Source: Flavobacteriales bacterium UBA6770 (GTDB lineage Bacteria > Bacteroidota > Bacteroidia > Flavobacteriales_G > Salibacteraceae). Taken from it: 64,000 nucleotides of DNA. Made by a program: the position numbers and the translations under genes. Position 1 is the first letter of the stretch. Every line of letters starts with the position of its first letter. Positions 10,040-21,150 of the stretch are shown in pieces. The stretch covers positions 1 to 64,000 of the forward strand of contig CAJIZH010000002.1 of assembly GCA_905181875.1 (NCBI GenBank), given 5' to 3'. The notes under the pieces were generated by a model. It saw only the letters and a list, made by a program, of their open reading frames with translations, was not told the DNA's origin and did no database searches.

Positions 10040-10997
10040 AATGTTCCTTTTCGTTTAGTACTGAAACTGAATACAAACCTCGAGGTAAGTCATTTAAATC
10101 TAGGTTATTTGACCCAAAGTTAATCCTCTGAGAAAACCACAATTTTCCGTTTACATCGTGAATTTGAATTTCCGATTGTTTTTCAACTGTAATCGTTATA
10201 TCAGAAATCGCAGGATTTGGATATATTCTTACTCTCGATTTTTGTTCTGATAATTCATTAGCTCCCAAGAAGATCTCACCTTCATAATTAATCAAACCAA
10301 CAGACTCTAAATCAAAGCCTCCCGTATAAAATCCATTGTTCTGAAAATCGGTTGGATATGGATCATTTATCATTCGACCTTTAGCGTCTTTTGAACCAAT
10401 TGTAGAATCGATACTTCCCACTACATCTACAATCCGGATATAACGTATGGAATCCATGCCAATATCGTCTAAATCGAAAGGCGTTCCATATTGGACTTTG
10501 TATTTGCCCGCTAAATTGTTAATATTGGTGGCATCTAACAAATCAAAGGAACCGACCTGAGTAACTGAACTGGTTTCACTAGAAGCTGGAAAACGGATAA
10601 AATTTGTGCCATCCTTACTAACTTCAACGAAAGCCAACTCTAAAAACTCATGATTAAAGCTGTTTTCAAAAACGGCGAAATCCGGACCTGATTTATTTAA
10701 AACATACCCTTCAAAAGAAACATTAGCCACACCACTATCACCAAGACTGATAACACTTTTATTACTCATTCCAATAGCATTTATCGATTCGCCAAAGTTG
10801 ACTGTACCAAGCGACTTGTTTGCTATATCCTGATATCCGCGAATTACCTTAATATCTGAAGCCCATGATATGAATTTGTTATTAGTAAAATGCAAAGCAT
10901 CCGTGCCTGCAGTTTCTGAATTAGGAGCATAAGGACCTTGCCCGTAGGAAAATCCTACGGTGCAAAAAAGTCCAATAAATGCAATTAATAACTTCAC
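10014..10997 (-). CDS. T9SS-secreted surface protein of the B12 operon
   Basis: 327 residues: signal peptide (MKLLIAFIGLFCTVGFSYGQ), an approximately 220-residue extracellular domain (GESINAIGMSNKSVISLGDSG, GPDFAVFENSFNHEFLELAFVEVSKDG, YIRIVDVVG, GGFDLESVGLINYEG), and a T9SS type A sorting domain at the end (VRIYPNPAISDITIT ... LPRGLYSVSVLNEKEHFVSKLVLQ). Domains of this type recur beside B12 TonB receptors in Bacteroidota. Its 5' and 3' overlaps (4 and 26 bases) show tight coupling with the receptor and the DUF4465 gene. A substrate-capture role is inferred. Confidence 0.75.
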   Translation of the reverse strand: MKLLIAFIGLFCTVGFSYGQGPYAPNSETAGTDALHFTNNKFISWASDIKVIRGYQDIANKSLGTVNFGESINAIGMSNKSVISLGDSGVANVSFEGYVLNKSGPDFAVFENSFNHEFLELAFVEVSKDGTNFIRFPASSETSSVTQVGSFDLLDATNINNLAGKYKVQYGTPFDLDDIGMDSIRYIRIVDVVGSIDSTIGSKDAKGRMINDPYPTDFQNNGFYTGGFDLESVGLINYEGEIFLGANELSEQKSRVRIYPNPAISDITITVEKQSEIQIHDVNGKLWFSQRINFGSNNLDLNDLPRGLYSVSVLNEKEHFVSKLVLQ

Positions 10998-12520
10998 AGT
11001 TTTATGATGCGCTTTGTAATCGTTTTGTTAGCTGTTGATATCGATATAAAGTAAACACCGTTGCTAGCATCTGATAAATCGAATTCATTCTCAGTATTCA
11101 AAGCAGTCTCAATAGCTTCTCCTCGAATATTCAACACCCTTAAAGCAGTAATTTCATTGGATAATCCAGCAATCTTTACTATTCCATTAGTTGGATTAGG
11201 ATAAAATGAAATTGAACTAATAGAAATCTCAGAAACACCTACTACATTCTGAATCTTCAGATACACATAGCCAGTATCACAATACCCATAAAGATCGCAA
11301 ATGAGGTAACTGCAAGTATCTAAACCTTCAAAATCGGTATCCGCTATGTATTCTAGCTTATTAGCAACTATAGATACATTGCCATTTTTTGTAGTATCCA
11401 ATAAGCTGACTCTTAAGTTAGCGATTTGCTCATCCCAGTCGTTGGCCAAGATATCCAATTCAAGTACCCCGTCTCCACCTCTAGTAAAAGTATCGTTAGC
11501 AGCAATTGGAACATCATTAACCAAAAATTCAATCCAACTTGTATCACAGATGTTTCCCTGATTACAAATCGAAAACCAAACAGTATCGTACCCGTTAAAA
11601 CTAGCCATTGGTTTGTAAGAGATCAATGAATCGCTTATCAAAACTGCAGTTCCATTACTAGGCTGATCAACGAGTGTTGCAGTTAAAGAATCAACTGTAT
11701 TGCCAGGATTTATACTGTGTTTAGTAACATTATAATTGGCAACTGCAGAATTATAACCAACCTGATAATCAAGCACTGAAGCTAAAGGCTGAAATAAAGT
11801 TGAAGAGTTTTTATAAACTAGGCTATCGATACAAGCGTAAGTAGGTGTATTAATCCCAAACTGACCTACATCAGAAGAGTTGAACTCCATATCTAAATAT
11901 CGGATACGACCTAAAGAAGACAGGTCTACCCATGTCCAATCTTTCACCAAATAATCATTGGCATTATTCGCATCTCTAAAGTCTGCCAAGTAGAAAACAA
12001 CACTATCAGTCATGTCGAAATCAGCATCATAACCAAAAAAAGTAACCGTAAGGAAATCAGGATCGTTACCGGTCTTTCCTCCAAATTTCTTTGTGAATGC
12101 ATCTCCTGTTTGCATATTTCTGTATGCGTAGGTTGAATTGTTAATACTTAATCCTTTGATAGAATCTCCACCAACCGAATGTGTAAACATAACAGTTGAA
12201 TTGCTGTATGAAACCGCATATGCAGCTGAGTTGTTTGCTCCGTTTCCGGAAATTGATGAATACTGATTTGCCCAACCTCCAGTAACGGTATCGGTGGTTT
12301 TAGAAATTGAAAAACCACTCCAACTCCCCCATCTAGGATTATAATCATTAAGGAAGAAACCTGCTCCGTTTACTACTCCATTACTTAAATCTGAACCGTT
12401 CCAAGTGGAATCTCCACCAGTCAAAACGTTTTCGAAATTTGAAACTGTTTGTCCTTTTGCTATTGAAATAGCGCATATCAATCCTAAGGTTAGGAATGAT
12501 CCAATAATTCTCTTTTTCAT
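10994..12520 (-). CDS. DUF4465 surface protein with T9SS tail, first gene of the B12 operon
   Basis: 508 residues: signal peptide (MKKRIIGSFLTLGLICAISIAKGQ), DUF4465 domain at about residues 28-235 (FENVLTGGDSTWNGSDL, GSWSGFSISKTTDT, NNSTYAYRNMQTGDAF, DSVVFYLADFRDANN), an Ig-like module at about 290-425, and a T9SS type A sorting domain (ISFYPNPTNGIVKIAGL ... GVYFISISTANKTITKRIIKL). DUF4465 proteins repeatedly accompany B12 receptors in this phylum, and surface B12-binding partners of BtuB are known there. It is the gene directly behind the riboswitch. Confidence 0.8.
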   Translation of the reverse strand: MKKRIIGSFLTLGLICAISIAKGQTVSNFENVLTGGDSTWNGSDLSNGVVNGAGFFLNDYNPRWGSWSGFSISKTTDTVTGGWANQYSSISGNGANNSAAYAVSYSNSTVMFTHSVGGDSIKGLSINNSTYAYRNMQTGDAFTKKFGGKTGNDPDFLTVTFFGYDADFDMTDSVVFYLADFRDANNANDYLVKDWTWVDLSSLGRIRYLDMEFNSSDVGQFGINTPTYACIDSLVYKNSSTLFQPLASVLDYQVGYNSAVANYNVTKHSINPGNTVDSLTATLVDQPSNGTAVLISDSLISYKPMASFNGYDTVWFSICNQGNICDTSWIEFLVNDVPIAANDTFTRGGDGVLELDILANDWDEQIANLRVSLLDTTKNGNVSIVANKLEYIADTDFEGLDTCSYLICDLYGYCDTGYVYLKIQNVVGVSEISISSISFYPNPTNGIVKIAGLSNEITALRVLNIRGEAIETALNTENEFDLSDASNGVYFISISTANKTITKRIIKL

Positions 12521-12582
12521 TTTTATGAATAATAAAGTTAGAAGGTTATCCTATCCCGGAACTTCCTTGCAAAATAGCCGGT

Positions 12583-12740
12583 GGCAGGTCTTCTGACTCG
12601 GTTCACTTTTGCATCTTCCCTCCATTTCTCGGAAGTGACTGTAGACAAAAGCCTTTATAGAACCTTACAGCTGCGGGAACAGTTTCGGAGTTACACCGAA
12701 TTCCCTTTTCACTCTTCTTGGTGAATTCCAAGTTGAGAAC
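12583..12740 (-). ncRNA. Cobalamin riboswitch
   Basis: Read on the minus strand this contains the B12-box-like core GGGAATTCGGTGTAACTCC with GAAACTGTTCCCGCAGCTG and TAAGG, then closing elements ending CCGAGTCAGAAGACCTGCC, both hallmarks of the AdoCbl riboswitch class. It sits between a -7 box and the DUF4465 gene, so the whole four-gene operon should be repressed when cobalamin is plentiful. Confidence 0.93.
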
Positions 12741-12751
12741 CAATAGCTTTG

Positions 12752-12759
12752 CAAAAGTA
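12752..12759 (-). promoter_or_regulatory. -7 box of the B12 operon
   Basis: TACTTTTG on the minus strand, about a dozen bases before the first conserved riboswitch element, as expected for a transcript that begins with the riboswitch. Confidence 0.5.
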
Positions 12760-12817
12760 GAATTTAAACTGAAAAAATAGTTCTAAATTAATCAACTTTT
12801 ATGTTTCTGAAGCGTAG

Positions 12818-12825
12818 TATATTTG
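12818..12825 (+). promoter_or_regulatory. -7 box of the response regulator gene
   Basis: TATATTTG matches TAnnTTTG, 22 bases before the ATG at 12848. Confidence 0.4.
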
Positions 12826-12847
12826 TTCAACATATAACAATCACAAG

Positions 12848-13234
12848 ATGTACTCAAGCATACTCCTAATTGACGATGATCCTATTCAAAACCTGATTAA
12901 TACCAAGTTGATTAATACAATCAATCTAACCAAAAACTTAATTGTTGCAACAAATGGCCATGAAGCAAATGAAAATTTTTTAAGATCAAACGCTAGTTTC
13001 CCTGAAGTAATTTTTCTTGATATCAATATGCCTCTGATGGGTGGCTGGGAATTTCTAGATTTATTATCGCAGGATTACAATGATTTTAAACCTAGAATAT
13101 TTATACTCACTTCTTCGGTTAGTCCTGATGATATAAGCCGATCAGAAAAACACGGATTAGTAGAAGGTTTTATTACCAAACCACTAACAATCAGTAAAAT
13201 AAAATTCCTTCAGAAGGACATTAATCCAACTTGA
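12848..13234 (+). CDS. Stand-alone response regulator receiver protein
   Basis: 128-residue CheY-like receiver domain with no output domain. Acidic pocket in LLIDDD (residues 6-11), phospho-acceptor Asp in FLDINMPLMGGWEFL (about residue 60), conserved Ser/Thr in ILTSSV and Lys in GFITKPLT. Such single-domain receivers in Bacteroidota relay phosphate from hybrid kinases. No kinase is next to it, so its partner is unknown. It is convergent with the YkgJ gene, overlapping at the 3' ends by 14 bases. Confidence 0.9.
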   Translation: MYSSILLIDDDPIQNLINTKLINTINLTKNLIVATNGHEANENFLRSNASFPEVIFLDINMPLMGGWEFLDLLSQDYNDFKPRIFILTSSVSPDDISRSEKHGLVEGFITKPLTISKIKFLQKDINPT

Positions 13235-13706
13235 TTCGTTCCATTATAAAACTCACTGCAGGACAGATCATTGCATTTTCATAGGTAATATCCAAAATTT
13301 CTTTCATCTTCTTTCTATTCGTATGCGGGAATTCGGCACATGCCTTTGGTCGAACATCATAAATCTTACAGGTGTTATCTGTATTCAAAAACGTGCATGG
13401 TGCTGATTGCAAAACAAAATCACCATCTTCATCCATTTGTAAATAGCTGGTAATAAATTTTCCCACAGGCAATTTTATACTTTTAGAAATACGATCAATA
13501 TCAGCTTGCTCAAAAATTGGACTAGTGGTTTTACAGCAATTAGCACATTGCAAACAATCAATATTCTCGAAGGCTCTATCGTGTAATTGATGAATGTGAT
13601 TATCCACCGCTTCTGAAGCCATTGTTTTTAAACTATCCAGCTTAACCTTGACCTTTTTACGGTTTGATTTTGATCTTTCTATTTGAAGTTTGTATTCCGC
13701 TTTCAT
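13221..13706 (-). CDS. YkgJ-family cysteine-cluster protein
   Basis: About 161 residues. Cysteine-rich core CLQCANCCKTTSPIF, then CTFLNTDNTCKIYDVRPKACAEFP and a late Cys (MICPAV): the zinc- or iron-sulfur-binding CxxCxxCC pattern of the YkgJ/UPF0153 family. Biochemical role unknown. Of two nearby ATGs (13712 and 13706) I take 13706, because the -7 box at 13714-13721 leaves no room for a transcript start before 13712. Confidence 0.85.
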   Translation of the reverse strand: MKAEYKLQIERSKSNRKKVKVKLDSLKTMASEAVDNHIHQLHDRAFENIDCLQCANCCKTTSPIFEQADIDRISKSIKLPVGKFITSYLQMDEDGDFVLQSAPCTFLNTDNTCKIYDVRPKACAEFPHTNRKKMKEILDITYENAMICPAVSFIMERIKLD

Positions 13707-13713
13707 AAGCATT

Positions 13714-13721
13714 CAAACTTA
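13714..13721 (-). promoter_or_regulatory. -7 box of the YkgJ gene
   Basis: TAAGTTTG on the minus strand, 7 bases before the ATG at 13706. It decides between the two possible starts. Confidence 0.4.
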
Positions 13722-13933
13722 CAATTTGGGTTGAGATATAGAATCGACTTATCGTTTAGTGTGTTTATCTCAGATAATTTTATGAGAATTTGCAATAAAA
13801 CTGATGAGCGCTTGATAACTTAATTTCATGAATTAACCTTAGTAAAATTCTCAATTGACAACAACCTATTCGAAGGTACTTTATCATGTCTTATTTAAAA
13901 TAATTCCTATTCGCATTACTCATTAGTGATTTG

Positions 13934-13941
13934 TACATTTG
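13934..13941 (+). promoter_or_regulatory. -7 box of the isocitrate dehydrogenase gene
   Basis: TACATTTG within the 327-base gap before the icd-type gene, leaving an untranslated leader of roughly 85 bases. Nothing else in the gap is recognised. Confidence 0.4.
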
Positions 13942-14006
13942 TAAATCTTTCAGAACAAACAATAATTATTATGCTTTTTATAAACCGAATTAAGAAAGAA
14001 TTTTAA

Positions 14007-16253
<2,247 letters not shown>

Positions 16254-16262
16254 TAAAAGCAT

Positions 16263-17105
16263 ATGTCTAAAGCAGATTGGAAAACCGTAACGAAATTTGA
16301 GGATATCACTTATCAAAAAAGTGGTTCTGTAGCTCGAATAGCCTTTAATCGCCCTAATGTTCGAAATGCTTTTCGCCCCAAAACGGTTGGTGAATTGTAC
16401 AAAGCATTTCTTGATGCTAGAGAGGATGTCAATATTGGTGTTGTCTTGCTATCTGCTGAAGGGCCTTCGACTAAAGACGGCATTTACTCTTTCTGCAGTG
16501 GTGGCGATCAAAATGCACGTGGACACCAAGGATACGTTGATGATGACGGAATGCCACGACTGAATATCTTGGAGGTTCAACGGTTAATTCGCTTTATGCC
16601 GAAAGTTGTGATTGCAGTAGTTCCAGGTTGGGCTGTTGGCGGTGGTCATAGCTTACACACCGTTTGTGACTTAACATTAGCAAGTAAAGAACACGCTATT
16701 TTCAAACAAACTGATGCTGATGTTACCAGCTTCGATGGTGGTTATGGATCTGCTTACTTAGCAAAAATGGTTGGCCAGAAACGAGCAAGAGAAATCTTCT
16801 TTTTAGGTAGAAACTACAGCGCTCAAGAAGCTTTTGACATGGGAATGGTTAACGCTGTTATTCCGCACGAAAAACTAGAAGAAGAAGCCTATAACTGGGC
16901 TCAAGAGATTTTAGAAAAATCGCCTACCTCTATCAAAATGCTCAAATTTGCTTTTAATCTAACCGACGACGGTATGGTTGGACAACAAGTTTTTGCTGGA
17001 GAAGCTACTCGCTTAGCCTACATGACTGATGAAGCTAAAGAAGGACGCAACGCATTCCTAGAAAAAAGAAAACCAGATTTCACCAACATAAAATGGATTC
17101 CTTAA
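16263..17105 (+). CDS. menB: 1,4-dihydroxy-2-naphthoyl-CoA synthase
   Basis: 280 residues of the crotonase fold. Catalyses ring closure of o-succinylbenzoyl-CoA in menaquinone biosynthesis. MenB signatures are present: FCSGGDQNARGHQGYVD (an oxyanion-hole region special to MenB), VIAVVPGWAVGGGHSLHTVCDLT, TDADVTSFDGGYGSAYLAKMVG and the C-terminal KRKPDFTNIKWIP. It lies between IDH and QueD at 9 and 18 bases, so probably one transcript, although the three act in unrelated pathways. No other men genes are in the window. Confidence 0.96.
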   Translation: MSKADWKTVTKFEDITYQKSGSVARIAFNRPNVRNAFRPKTVGELYKAFLDAREDVNIGVVLLSAEGPSTKDGIYSFCSGGDQNARGHQGYVDDDGMPRLNILEVQRLIRFMPKVVIAVVPGWAVGGGHSLHTVCDLTLASKEHAIFKQTDADVTSFDGGYGSAYLAKMVGQKRAREIFFLGRNYSAQEAFDMGMVNAVIPHEKLEEEAYNWAQEILEKSPTSIKMLKFAFNLTDDGMVGQQVFAGEATRLAYMTDEAKEGRNAFLEKRKPDFTNIKWIP

Positions 17106-17123
17106 TAATTACCTGATCGTATT

Positions 17124-17477
17124 ATGTTGATTTACAAACAATTTACTTTTGATTCGGCGCACCAATTGCCAAATGTTCCTGAAGGACATAAATGTAAAAA
17201 TTTGCACGGACATACCTATCACCTAACGGTTTATCTCGAAGGCGACTTGGACGAAAAGCTGGGATGGGTTATGGATTTTAGCGAAGTTAAAGCGGCGATG
17301 AAGCCCGTCTTAAACCAAATGGACCACAATTACCTCAACGACATCAAAGGACTCGAAAACCCTACTTCTGAGGTTTTGGTGGTATGGATTTGGAATCAGA
17401 TTAAACCAGCATTATCAATGTTGAAGAAATTGGAACTGAAAGAAACACCTACTTCTGGAGCTATTTATGAAGGGTGA
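17124..17477 (+). CDS. queD: 6-carboxy-5,6,7,8-tetrahydropterin synthase (QueD)
   Basis: 117 residues of the 6-pyruvoyl-tetrahydropterin synthase fold. Converts 7,8-dihydroneopterin triphosphate to 6-carboxytetrahydropterin on the way to queuosine. Zinc ligands His13 (FDSAHQL), His28 and His30 (NLHGHTYHL), the catalytic Cys24, the acid pair in MDHNYLND and the pterin-binding ENPTSE are all visible. It follows menB by 18 bases. Confidence 0.93.
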   Translation: MLIYKQFTFDSAHQLPNVPEGHKCKNLHGHTYHLTVYLEGDLDEKLGWVMDFSEVKAAMKPVLNQMDHNYLNDIKGLENPTSEVLVVWIWNQIKPALSMLKKLELKETPTSGAIYEG

Positions 17478-17610
17478 AAATTGTCTGACGTATCTTGTTA
17501 AACGTATCACGCAAGTCTTTTTATATAGGACGCTGTAAGTTGTGCAAACAGGCATAGGATCAATGGTCAATCAGCATTAACCACAGGAAGCATTTTCTAA
17601 TAGTACCGCT

Positions 17611-19017
17611 TCACAATTTCCTAAAAGCCTTAACTTGAAAGGAATACTCTTCCAATCTGGTTTCGTGTTCTTGGATTAACTGAAAACCAAGAGCATCAAT
17701 TAAAGCTAAACTAACGTTACCTTCACTTGCTGCAAAGTGGCTGTCCCAAAGGTATATGTCGCCTTTTTTTACATCAGAAATACTTTTGAATTCTCCATTA
17801 AAGTAGAAACGTTTTTCGAATGTATCCTTAGGGTTTGCGTCTAGTTGTATTGCTGCAAACGGATGATAATAGAACAAGTTGTTTCCAGCTCGCTCTTTAT
17901 CCAATGCCTCTTTGTCGATTTTCCGAATAGTGAGAATTTCAAGATCTTCGTTAATCGGAAAATCGTACTTATGCTCAGCAACTGCTACCATAACAGCAAT
18001 AGCAGCAACTGAAAATACGCCTTGCACCCACTTATTACCAAACACCTTCTCCCATTGCAATGCTTTTAGAGAAAACAAAGCAATAAGGGGAATAATGACC
18101 ATCATTACTCTTACCAACCCTGCTGAAGCTCCAGCGCCCATCCACCAGACGAAAGAGTGCGCAAAGAAGAAGCTCACAATCAAACTCAGCACCAATAATT
18201 CCAGCTTAAGTGCATCCGTGATTTGTTTCCTTTTTGAGATTACATCAAACGGAAAACGAATCAAACTTATCAGCAATAAAACACTTAATAACTGATGAAT
18301 TACTTGGTCGTAAGATTCGGCATAATGCCAGAAACCTCCACTACCATATTTTGCAGATGCATCAGCGTAAGGTTGCTTAGTAATTATCCAAAAAAGATCT
18401 TCGTAAAATGGCCAACCGATAAAACTGTAGAGCACAAAACCCAAGGCTAAATAGGGCGCCGATTTCAAGGATTTCGATCCCCATAAAAAGAAAATGAACA
18501 GCGGGTAGAATATGAATATTTCTGTTCTGCAAAGAATTAAAAATGAGAATATTATACTACCTAACTTGAAATTTTTAATTGAATAAAAATACACGCCAGC
18601 AATTAGCACTAATGCTGCGACGGGTTCTGTTAATGAACTGAAGATTCCGTTGTACATAACCGGAGCAAAAACGGTAAAAACTACGGCCAAAAAATGGAAC
18701 TTATAACCCAAGCTTTTGGCGGTTAATGCAGCAAAAACTCCCGATAGAATTCCGCAAGCAATGTTCATTGCCTCTTCTCCTTTTAAACCCAATTGTGCAA
18801 ATGGAGCAGCGAATAAAGTAAAGAAGGGTTTGCCCCAATGATTCACAAAATTTTCGGGATGCTGAAAAGCGTATTTAGCAAAAAGGAAATGCGTGTAAGT
18901 ATCTCCTCCACCCGAAGTCCAATTCATTACCGATAAATAATAACCGAAATAGACTGCGCAAAGCAATGCTAGGACTATGGTTAATGTATTTTCTTTAAGG
19001 ACATTCACAGTAGTCAA
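17611..19017 (-). CDS. Multi-pass membrane protein, GT-C glycosyltransferase-like
   Basis: 468 residues with about ten hydrophobic helices and a C-terminal soluble domain of about 90 residues. The first loop contains GGGDTYTHFLFAKYAFQHP, with the acidic pair position typical of dolichol/undecaprenyl-linked mannosyltransferase-type GT-C enzymes. The later FSSLTEPVAALVLIAGVYFY and ILCRTEIFIFYPLF also fit that fold. Donor and acceptor cannot be read from the sequence. Start is TTG at 19017 or possibly GTG at 19008. Stands alone. Confidence 0.6.
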   Translation of the reverse strand: MTTVNVLKENTLTIVLALLCAVYFGYYLSVMNWTSGGGDTYTHFLFAKYAFQHPENFVNHWGKPFFTLFAAPFAQLGLKGEEAMNIACGILSGVFAALTAKSLGYKFHFLAVVFTVFAPVMYNGIFSSLTEPVAALVLIAGVYFYSIKNFKLGSIIFSFLILCRTEIFIFYPLFIFFLWGSKSLKSAPYLALGFVLYSFIGWPFYEDLFWIITKQPYADASAKYGSGGFWHYAESYDQVIHQLLSVLLLISLIRFPFDVISKRKQITDALKLELLVLSLIVSFFFAHSFVWWMGAGASAGLVRVMMVIIPLIALFSLKALQWEKVFGNKWVQGVFSVAAIAVMVAVAEHKYDFPINEDLEILTIRKIDKEALDKERAGNNLFYYHPFAAIQLDANPKDTFEKRFYFNGEFKSISDVKKGDIYLWDSHFAASEGNVSLALIDALGFQLIQEHETRLEEYSFQVKAFRKL

Positions 19018-19140
19018 AAATGAGGAATTCTTAATTAATGGTCTTACACTTTTGAAATAAAGTTTAATTTGGGCTGATAATAAAACTGATTACAAATGTT
19101 TACAACCATTTACAAACGAATAGTTGCGTTTAGCCCCTAG

Positions 19141-19560
19141 TTAGCGAAAATGCAGAACCATTGAATTATAACTCTCTTGAACTGATTTAATGATAGTAGA
19201 CTTATCTGAATCCAAACCTTCTATATCATCTATTTTATTAAACTCTTGCATATTATCAGTTCCCCACAAACTAAATTCAATAACTATTGGGGTTAAACGA
19301 ACTCCTTTTTCAGTTAGTAAATAAATATTTTCTTTTTTATTTTCAGGAAGCTTTGTTTTGGCTACTAATTTATAAGATTCCAACAATTTTAATCTCGCAG
19401 ATAAAATACTAGGTGCAATTCTTTCGTGCGAATCGGATATTTCCTTAAAAGTCTTCTTATGCTTAAGCAGCATATCTCTAATAATTAGCAAAGACCATTT
19501 ATCTCCTACAACATCCAGTGCAGAACAGATTGGACAGCCAGACCTAAATTCTTTTTTCAT
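19141..19560 (-). CDS. HxlR-family transcriptional regulator
   Basis: 139 residues starting MKKEFRSGCPICSALDVVGDKW. Winged helix-turn-helix with the HxlR signature: a Cys early in the chain, DKWSLLIIRDMLLKHKKTFKEI, then the recognition region ERIAPSILSARLKLLESYKLV and the wing YLLTEKGVRLTPI. An upstream in-frame extension to 19644 would cross the operator region and is unlikely. It is transcribed away from two membrane protein genes, with two palindromes between, so it probably controls itself and them. The Cys suggests redox or electrophile sensing, which is inference. Confidence 0.9.
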   Translation of the reverse strand: MKKEFRSGCPICSALDVVGDKWSLLIIRDMLLKHKKTFKEISDSHERIAPSILSARLKLLESYKLVAKTKLPENKKENIYLLTEKGVRLTPIVIEFSLWGTDNMQEFNKIDDIEGLDSDKSTIIKSVQESYNSMVLHFR

Positions 19561-19573
19561 TTTATACAGATTA

Positions 19574-19624
19574 TTACTATTAATTCGATAGTAATTATTA
19601 CTTTTACTTTCAATTCGATAGTAA
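19574..19624. promoter_or_regulatory. Twin palindromic operator for the HxlR regulator
   Basis: Two 21-base sites of the form TTACTAT-N7-ATAGTAA: 19574-19594 is perfect and 19604-19624 has one mismatch (TTACTTT). Their centres are 30 bases apart, close to three helical turns, so bound dimers would lie on the same face. Both share AATTCGATAGTAA. They fill the gap between HxlR and the divergent membrane gene. Confidence 0.7.
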
Positions 19625-19649
19625 AAATACAAAAAAATAAACAAAAACT

Positions 19650-20351
19650 ATGTTAGCAGGACATTTTACAACCGCATTAATAGCAAAACAGAAATTCCCA
19701 AAAGGAATGTTACTTTATTTTTTAATCATCTCACAATTACAAGATTTGCTATGGTTTACTTTTCACTATTTAGGATTGGAACATACAGACCCAACTGATG
19801 CGTTTGATGCAACCTTAAGTAATATGGCAGTTGACATGCTTTATAGTCACGATTTGCTGCCTTTATTAATTTGGCTACCTGTTGTTTTCCTTATTGGAAA
19901 ATTCTTATATAAAAGCACACAAATAGGATTAGTAAGTATGGCTTTAGTATTAGCTCACTTTGTATTGGATTATTTTTCTGGTCACATGCACCACCTATTT
20001 GGAGCCGATACAATGGAAGCTGGTCTTGGTTTGTATGCATCTAGCCCATATATAGCAATTGCAATAGAAGCCGTTTTTAGTATTGTTGCTCTTTGTTATT
20101 TCTTTAGCGAAGAAGCTAAAAAGGGAATTATAAGAACCACTAAAAACAGAATTGCAATTATTTCTGTTTTTGCCTACGGAATTATCTTTATGATGCTTAT
20201 TGCTACAAGTTCTTTCAGAGAATTATTAAGTATCCCAGAATTTGATTTAGGTTTTAATACCAATATGCCTACCTTGATATTTACTTATGGTGCAATGCTT
20301 TGTTGCCTAAATTATTTTATGCCAAAATTTACTACTAGTAAAAACTTATAA
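19650..20351 (+). CDS. Multi-pass membrane protein, possible YdjM-like metal-dependent hydrolase
   Basis: 233 residues with six or so helices. His residues near the start (MLAGHFTTALIAKQKFPKG) and the later AHFVLDYFSGHMHHLFG recall the H...HxxxD pattern of membrane-bound YdjM/DUF457 hydrolases, but the match is loose and I would not name a substrate. It is first in a two-gene unit under the HxlR operator. The next gene starts 4 bases after its stop. Confidence 0.5.
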   Translation: MLAGHFTTALIAKQKFPKGMLLYFLIISQLQDLLWFTFHYLGLEHTDPTDAFDATLSNMAVDMLYSHDLLPLLIWLPVVFLIGKFLYKSTQIGLVSMALVLAHFVLDYFSGHMHHLFGADTMEAGLGLYASSPYIAIAIEAVFSIVALCYFFSEEAKKGIIRTTKNRIAIISVFAYGIIFMMLIATSSFRELLSIPEFDLGFNTNMPTLIFTYGAMLCCLNYFMPKFTTSKNL

Positions 20352-20355
20352 AACT

Positions 20356-21150
20356 ATGTTGGAAGGTGTTTTAGACTTCATCAAAGAATTAAAACTTCGT
20401 AACGAAGAGTTATTTTATTTGGGTACATTATGTTTAGCTCTTTCCATTGTTTGTTTCGTTTTATCTAGATTCACATCAACACAAGTTGGTGGAGTAAATG
20501 CATGGCTTAAGCCATTCAAATTTGCAGTTTCCATAGGCTCTTATGCTTGGACAATGGCTTGGTATTGTCATTATTTATCCAATTTCAATACAACATTATT
20601 CAGCTGGACAGTCATCATTTTATTTGGCTTTGTACAGTTTTATATCGTATTTCAAGCAGCAAGAGGGCAGTTATCGCATTTCAACATTAGCTCACCTACC
20701 TATTCCATGTTGTATTCATTCATGGGGTTAGCGGCAGTTATTGTTTCGCTTTATACTGCATATGTTGGGTTATTATTTTTTACCCAATCATTTCCCGATT
20801 TGCCGAATTATTACCTTTGGGCAATTCGGTTGGGAATACTAATTTTTGTGATTTTTTCTTTCGAAGGTGGGTTAATGGGATCACGAATGAACCACAGTAT
20901 GGGTGCATTAAATGACAATTCCAATTGGTTTATTGTAGGTTGGAGCAAAACGGTTGGTGATCTTCGTGTTTCACATTTCATTGGAATGCACGCACTACAA
21001 TTATTACCACTGCTTTCTTTTTATGCATTTAAAAGCACCAAAGCAATCATTATAATTTCAATACTATACGGACTTCTTGCAACTACAACTCTAGTTCAAG
21101 CTTTGAAAGGAAAACCTCTTTTCGCACAAAAAGAAATAAAAAATAATTAA
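20356..21150 (+). CDS. Seven-helix membrane protein of unknown function
   Basis: 264 residues with about seven membrane helices. Notable polar motifs inside or beside helices are NAWLKPFKFAVSIGSYAWTM, AARGQLSHFNIS, EGGLMGSRMNHSMGA and GDLRVSHFIGMHALQLLPLL. The conserved-looking His and Arg residues suggest cofactor or metal binding. Function not recognised. Coupled to the preceding membrane gene, and the pair is probably induced when HxlR releases its operator. Convergent with mutS2, the 3' ends overlapping by 4 bases. Confidence 0.5.
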   Translation: MLEGVLDFIKELKLRNEELFYLGTLCLALSIVCFVLSRFTSTQVGGVNAWLKPFKFAVSIGSYAWTMAWYCHYLSNFNTTLFSWTVIILFGFVQFYIVFQAARGQLSHFNISSPTYSMLYSFMGLAAVIVSLYTAYVGLLFFTQSFPDLPNYYLWAIRLGILIFVIFSFEGGLMGSRMNHSMGALNDNSNWFIVGWSKTVGDLRVSHFIGMHALQLLPLLSFYAFKSTKAIIIISILYGLLATTTLVQALKGKPLFAQKEIKNN

